From: Promethearchaeota archaeon
GTDB taxonomy: Archaea; Asgardarchaeota; Lokiarchaeia; Sigynarchaeales; SOKP01
Length of the DNA stretch: 43,960 nucleotides
Assembly: GCA_019058515.1 (NCBI GenBank)
Contig: JAHPYY010000096.1
Span: 1-43,960 of the forward strand
Reading direction: 5' to 3'
Made by a program: the position numbers and the translations under genes. The notes under the pieces are model-generated. The model was not told where the DNA came from and searched no databases. It saw nothing but the letters and a program-made list of their open reading frames with translations. Below, piece by piece: positions 41,055 through 43,960 of this stretch (positions are counted from its first letter, which is position 1; every line of letters begins with the position of its first letter).

Positions 41055-41924
41055 ATGTCGGAAAAGAGAGTTAGAGTTTTGCCTAAAAATTTATCTTTGG
41101 ACGTTCTTTTTTTTACAGTAAGCATTTTGTTATTATTGTCTCTTAGTTTAGGAACAATTCTCCTACTAATTTTTCCATTTATCACTTTTGGCTTTGCGTT
41201 TACAATAAGATTAGGGACTAATAAATTACATCAAGATTATTCCAAAAATTTCTATCCCGTTTTTCACAAAAAGCTCCTTAAAACGATTGGAACTAAATTT
41301 TCTTATGTAACAATTATTACAATCATTTTTACTTATTGGATAAGCCTGGATTCTTTTGTATTTCCCCAATTAATATTAAACCATTCGTTTTTTTTTGTAA
41401 TTATATTCATGTTTGTTTTTTCCTTCCCTTTTTATTGGATATTTGCTGAAATTTGGAAACATTATAATTTTAACGATATTTTTGAAGGTATTGAAATTGA
41501 CTACATTCCTCAAGATAACCACAAAACGGTAATAGGGCAGCTTGATTTGTTGCTGAGTATTTTAAAGCTAAATAAGATTAGAAAGATATACCTTATAAAT
41601 AGTCTGCTCTATGTGGTCATAAATATTATTAATGTCTTACTTTCAATTTTTACATTTATTAATATCGTCCCAGGGATTACAATTATATTAGCCGGAACAG
41701 GATTTGAGAGTTCTCCTCCAATATCATTGCCATATTCTTCCATAATTGCTGCGATTGTGATTCCATTAGCTGCTATTACATCTTTGGTTAACCTTAAAAA
41801 AAAAGTTCGAGAAGTCTCAAAACAAAAAATTACCGAGTGTATCAACGAAATACCAAAAGAGATTCAAACGAAATTGGTTGACAACATAAACCGTTTGAGC
41901 AATTTCTACGAAGAAAATTTATAA
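41055..41924 (+). CDS. hypothetical polytopic membrane protein
   Basis: This 289-residue protein is not recognised. About six hydrophobic helices are seen: two close together (about 15-52), then about 78-98, 112-136, 176-216 (possibly two) and 228-247. A basic loop at about 53-77 and a charged C-terminal helix (about 248-287) face the cytosol if the first helix enters from inside. It lies 110 bp before small GTPase 2 on the same strand and is divergent from the gcv operon. No family can be named. Confidence 0.8.
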   Translation: MSEKRVRVLPKNLSLDVLFFTVSILLLLSLSLGTILLLIFPFITFGFAFTIRLGTNKLHQDYSKNFYPVFHKKLLKTIGTKFSYVTIITIIFTYWISLDSFVFPQLILNHSFFFVIIFMFVFSFPFYWIFAEIWKHYNFNDIFEGIEIDYIPQDNHKTVIGQLDLLLSILKLNKIRKIYLINSLLYVVINIINVLLSIFTFINIVPGITIILAGTGFESSPPISLPYSSIIAAIVIPLAAITSLVNLKKKVREVSKQKITECINEIPKEIQTKLVDNINRLSNFYEENL

Positions 41925-42034
41925 AAAAAATACATTTATTACAATCATTAATTATATAATAGGTATTAATTTCGATATTTTCATTAGGCTTCAATATAAT
42001 TCCCTATTATACAAAATTAAAACAGTCCGGGTAA

Positions 42035-42583
42035 ATGAGCACAAGAAAGTTTCTTTTTAAGGTAATAGTCGTAGGAGACGGAGGTGTGGGTAAATCAACT
42101 ATGATTCAACGCTTAATTACGGGAAGATTTATTGCACAAAAAATCACCATTGGTACTGATCTAGCTGCATACAACTTAAATATAAACGATAAGGAAATTA
42201 AACTTCAAATTTGGGATTTTGCAGGCGAAAAGAGATTCAGATTTTTCTTACCAAATTACGCTCGTGGAGCAAAGGGCTGTTTATTATGCTATGACATCAC
42301 TCGTTATAAAAGTTTTCAAAACTTACCCGAATGGCTAAATATTGTGAGAAATGTAGGAAATCCTCCTATTGTTTTAGTAGGGGGAAAATGCGATCTTGGG
42401 GAGGAAAAACGGACTATTAACTACGAAGGAGTTAATGCTTTCATGAATGAACATAATCTCGATTTTTTCTTCGAAACCTCCAGTAAAAGCGGGGAAAATA
42501 ACCAAAAAATATTTGAAACTTTAACTTACGAAATTTTGAAAAGGGAAAATATCATAGACGAAGTAGATTCGACCATTCTCTAA
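42035..42583 (+). CDS. Rab/Ras-like small GTPase 2
   Basis: This 182-residue small GTPase has G1 GDGGVGKS at 14-21 and TIGTDL at 38-43 (switch I Thr). G3 is WDFAGEKRFR at 60-69, G4 lies at 117-120 and G5 is SSK at 149-151. As in GTPase 1 of this window, the catalytic Gln is replaced by Glu (E65), and the Asn of NKxD is changed, here to Gly (G117, GKCD). No C-terminal cysteine is present (ends EVDSTIL). It is about as long as GTPase 1 and alignable over its whole length, so the two are probably related paralogs. It sits between membrane-protein genes, suggesting work at the membrane, by inference only. Confidence 0.93.
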   Translation: MSTRKFLFKVIVVGDGGVGKSTMIQRLITGRFIAQKITIGTDLAAYNLNINDKEIKLQIWDFAGEKRFRFFLPNYARGAKGCLLCYDITRYKSFQNLPEWLNIVRNVGNPPIVLVGGKCDLGEEKRTINYEGVNAFMNEHNLDFFFETSSKSGENNQKIFETLTYEILKRENIIDEVDSTIL

Positions 42584-42782
42584 GATCACTTTTTCAAATT
42601 ATTTATTTATATTATAAAGTCTTTATGTTGGATAGCTAGAGGTTTTCTTTTAATAAAGCTTATTCCTTACATTTTTGCTTCCTTAAGTCTTTAAACATCT
42701 CGCAAATTAGGTAATTATTTATAGTTGGAATTTGGTATACATTATAACCAATTGTATGCTTGATTTTTCACAATTGACAATC

Positions 42783-43562
42783 ATGTCTGATATTAATGTT
42801 TACGAAAAATTTGCCAACTTTGGCTCAAAGATGAAGACCCTTGGTGTAATATCACTAATCAATATCCTGTTGAGTTTAACTTTCTTTATTTTTCCAATAC
42901 TTTTTTTTGCATTACTTGGGTTAATATTTCTAAGCTTTATACTAATCTTCCTAGCGTTAAAGCACATTAAACAAATAGGACAAGCTATAGAATCTAAATT
43001 GTTATTATCATTTCGCTCGAAATACATAACTGGATACATTCTGTCCGCAATTGGATTTTTTTTATTCATCATAGGATACGGGAATATACTTGGTGGTCAA
43101 GGGAGTTTTGCATTTTCAGCCTTATTGGCTGGTGTGGGATTCTTTTTTATGTTTATAGATATAGTTCTCGAAATGAAAGGCTGGAGCTGCTTAAGAGAGT
43201 ATTTTGAAGAGAATCAAAATGAATTTCCAAAAGAGTTATCAGATGGTGTAAAAAAAGGAGCTTTTGCTCAAAAGCTTGCCGTCTTAAGCTTATTTTTGTG
43301 GTTTTTAATACTTACTATCTGTTTAACATTTGTATTTCGAGCGCTAGGATATCTCAAACTAGGAAAACTGAAAGGATTACGATATGCTCAACAAAAAGTT
43401 GGAACTCCAAAAATCCATACTAAAGTCATGGATACAGAATCAAAAGAAGAAGCGCTATTAGGAAGAACGACCGAAGAGGATTACTGTCCACATTGTGGAG
43501 AACTAATTGTGGGTTACCGAAAATTTTGCGGTAAGTGTGGTAGTCCCGTTTCCAAACAGTAA
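42783..43562 (+). CDS. membrane protein with C-terminal zinc ribbon
   Basis: This 259-residue protein has about five membrane helices (two near 22-62, then about 78-97, 106-128 and 170-195). It ends with a zinc ribbon YCPHCGELI...KFCGKCGSPV. The start is ATG 42783; upstream in-frame ATGs add 17 residues that do not align with the partial gene next door, which begins with the same pattern (NV..EFA.FG.KMK). It lies about 200 bp after GTPase 2 on the same strand. No family name; zinc-ribbon membrane proteins of this sort recur in Asgard genomes. Confidence 0.8.
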   Translation: MSDINVYEKFANFGSKMKTLGVISLINILLSLTFFIFPILFFALLGLIFLSFILIFLALKHIKQIGQAIESKLLLSFRSKYITGYILSAIGFFLFIIGYGNILGGQGSFAFSALLAGVGFFFMFIDIVLEMKGWSCLREYFEENQNEFPKELSDGVKKGAFAQKLAVLSLFLWFLILTICLTFVFRALGYLKLGKLKGLRYAQQKVGTPKIHTKVMDTESKEEALLGRTTEEDYCPHCGELIVGYRKFCGKCGSPVSKQ

Positions 43563-43651
43563 ATTAACATTTACCTATGAAACTGTAGGAAAAAGATTTT
43601 ATACTTACTAACATAAATATAGTTTACAAACACAAATCTGGTGTATGTAAA

Positions 43652-43960
43652 ATGGCAACAGCTAATGTAAACCAGGAATTTGCCGAATTCGGGCGTAAAA
43701 TGAAAGCAATCGGGTTTATCATCCTGTTTGATTTCATTATCTCAATCATCGGTAGCTTCTTATCATTCATGTCCTATATATCGATCGTATTTGGACTTGC
43801 TCAGCTTTTCTTCCTATTTTCGGCATTGATTAATATAAAAACCATTGGGCTTATAACTATCGGACCTGTAAAAAACGTTCAACCGCGAGAGCGCGTGCTG
43901 GATTTGAATCACCTGGACCTGCGGGTCCTGGCCGGATTTCCAGAAATAATAGGCCCACTC
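43652..43960 (+). CDS. partial membrane protein, paralog of preceding gene, cut by window end
   Basis: An ATG at 43652 opens a frame of at least 103 codons that runs off the window. It begins MATANVNQEFAEFGRKMKAIG and two hydrophobic helices follow. This aligns with MSDINVYEKFANFGSKMKTLG and the helices of the gene before it, so the two are tandem paralogs. The first part uses many ATC and TTC codons, unlike neighbours. The last 100 bases have 55 G+C. The frame remains open there, but the encoded residues (after about NIKTIG) no longer look like a membrane helix. Sequence-end artefact or a real soluble segment cannot be told apart here. Confidence 0.65.
   Translation, partial: MATANVNQEFAEFGRKMKAIGFIILFDFIISIIGSFLSFMSYISIVFGLAQLFFLFSALINIKTIGLITIGPVKNVQPRERVLDLNHLDLRVLAGFPEIIGPL

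Noticed and set aside
43861..43960. tRNA gene at the right end (minus strand TTCAAAT T-loop-like sequence, GC-rich)
   Set aside because: The five bases on each side of TTCAAAT do not pair as a T-stem, and no D-arm, anticodon arm or acceptor with consistent pairing could be built.
1..43960. CRISPR arrays, insertion sequences, integrases, phage genes
   Set aside because: No regularly spaced repeats, transposase motifs or terminal repeats were found in reading the window.

Overview
The window (about one-third G+C, many ATA and AAA codons) reads as a chromosome segment of an Asgard archaeon, most likely Lokiarchaeia-like. The information-processing genes are archaeal: L21e, L35Ae, Rpo4/RpoF, DUF655, Dim1/KsgA, archaeal HemK, Pus10, NurA, an XPD-type helicase and type II dehydroquinate synthase. 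Mixed with them are genes typical of Asgard genomes: a Snf7-type ESCRT-III protein, two Rab/Ras-like small GTPases without lipidation cysteines, a Roadblock/LC7 protein, and a 715-residue zinc-finger/PH-GRAM-like/coiled-coil protein. There are no rRNA or convincing tRNA genes, CRISPR arrays, transposases or phage genes.

Layout. 1-3.4 kb: a small membrane ORF, a 457-bp gap, then feoA-feoB behind a perfect 20-bp palindrome that looks like a DtxR/IdeR-family operator. 3.4-8.3 kb: an LCMT-type methyltransferase, a secreted membrane-anchored M14 carboxypeptidase, an orphan 115-aa protein, small GTPase 1 and NurA. 8.3-12.8 kb (minus strand): pus10, L21e, rpoF, DUF655, dim1/ksgA, hemK, a conserved archaeal translation/transcription cluster. 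12.9-20.5 kb: a cold-shock protein ending in a hairpin, a cupin, a Roadblock protein, a deoxynucleoside-kinase-like protein, a zinc-ribbon CPBP membrane protein with eroded active site, a URO-D-like protein, a GH57 enzyme and dehydroquinate synthase II. 20.6-25.1 kb: ESCRT-III, a core-type MetE, the 715-aa protein and L35Ae. 25.1-29.7 kb: C69 peptidase, RidA, a D-amino-acid PLP enzyme and a D-aminoacylase. 29.9-34.4 kb: glycogen synthase plus an MFS transporter, a crotonase and a methyltransferase. 34.4-40.9 kb (minus strand): gcvT-gcvH-gcvPA-gcvPB followed by an XPD/Rad3 helicase. 41-44 kb: a polytopic membrane protein, small GTPase 2, and two related membrane proteins, the second cut by the window edge.

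How it fits together. The glycine cleavage system, the D-amino-acid/peptide cluster, RidA, the crotonase and the exported carboxypeptidase fit an organism that lives on peptides and amino acids. GlgA (and perhaps GH57) suggests a glycogen-like store. The eukaryote-like parts (ESCRT-III with MIM2-like and MIM1-like tail motifs, GTPases with changed G3/G4 motifs, the Roadblock protein, the 715-aa scaffold-like protein) are the most interesting content. Genes are packed, and several convergent pairs end within 0-3 bp of each other. TTG starts with strong Shine-Dalgarno sequences sit beside apparently leaderless genes.
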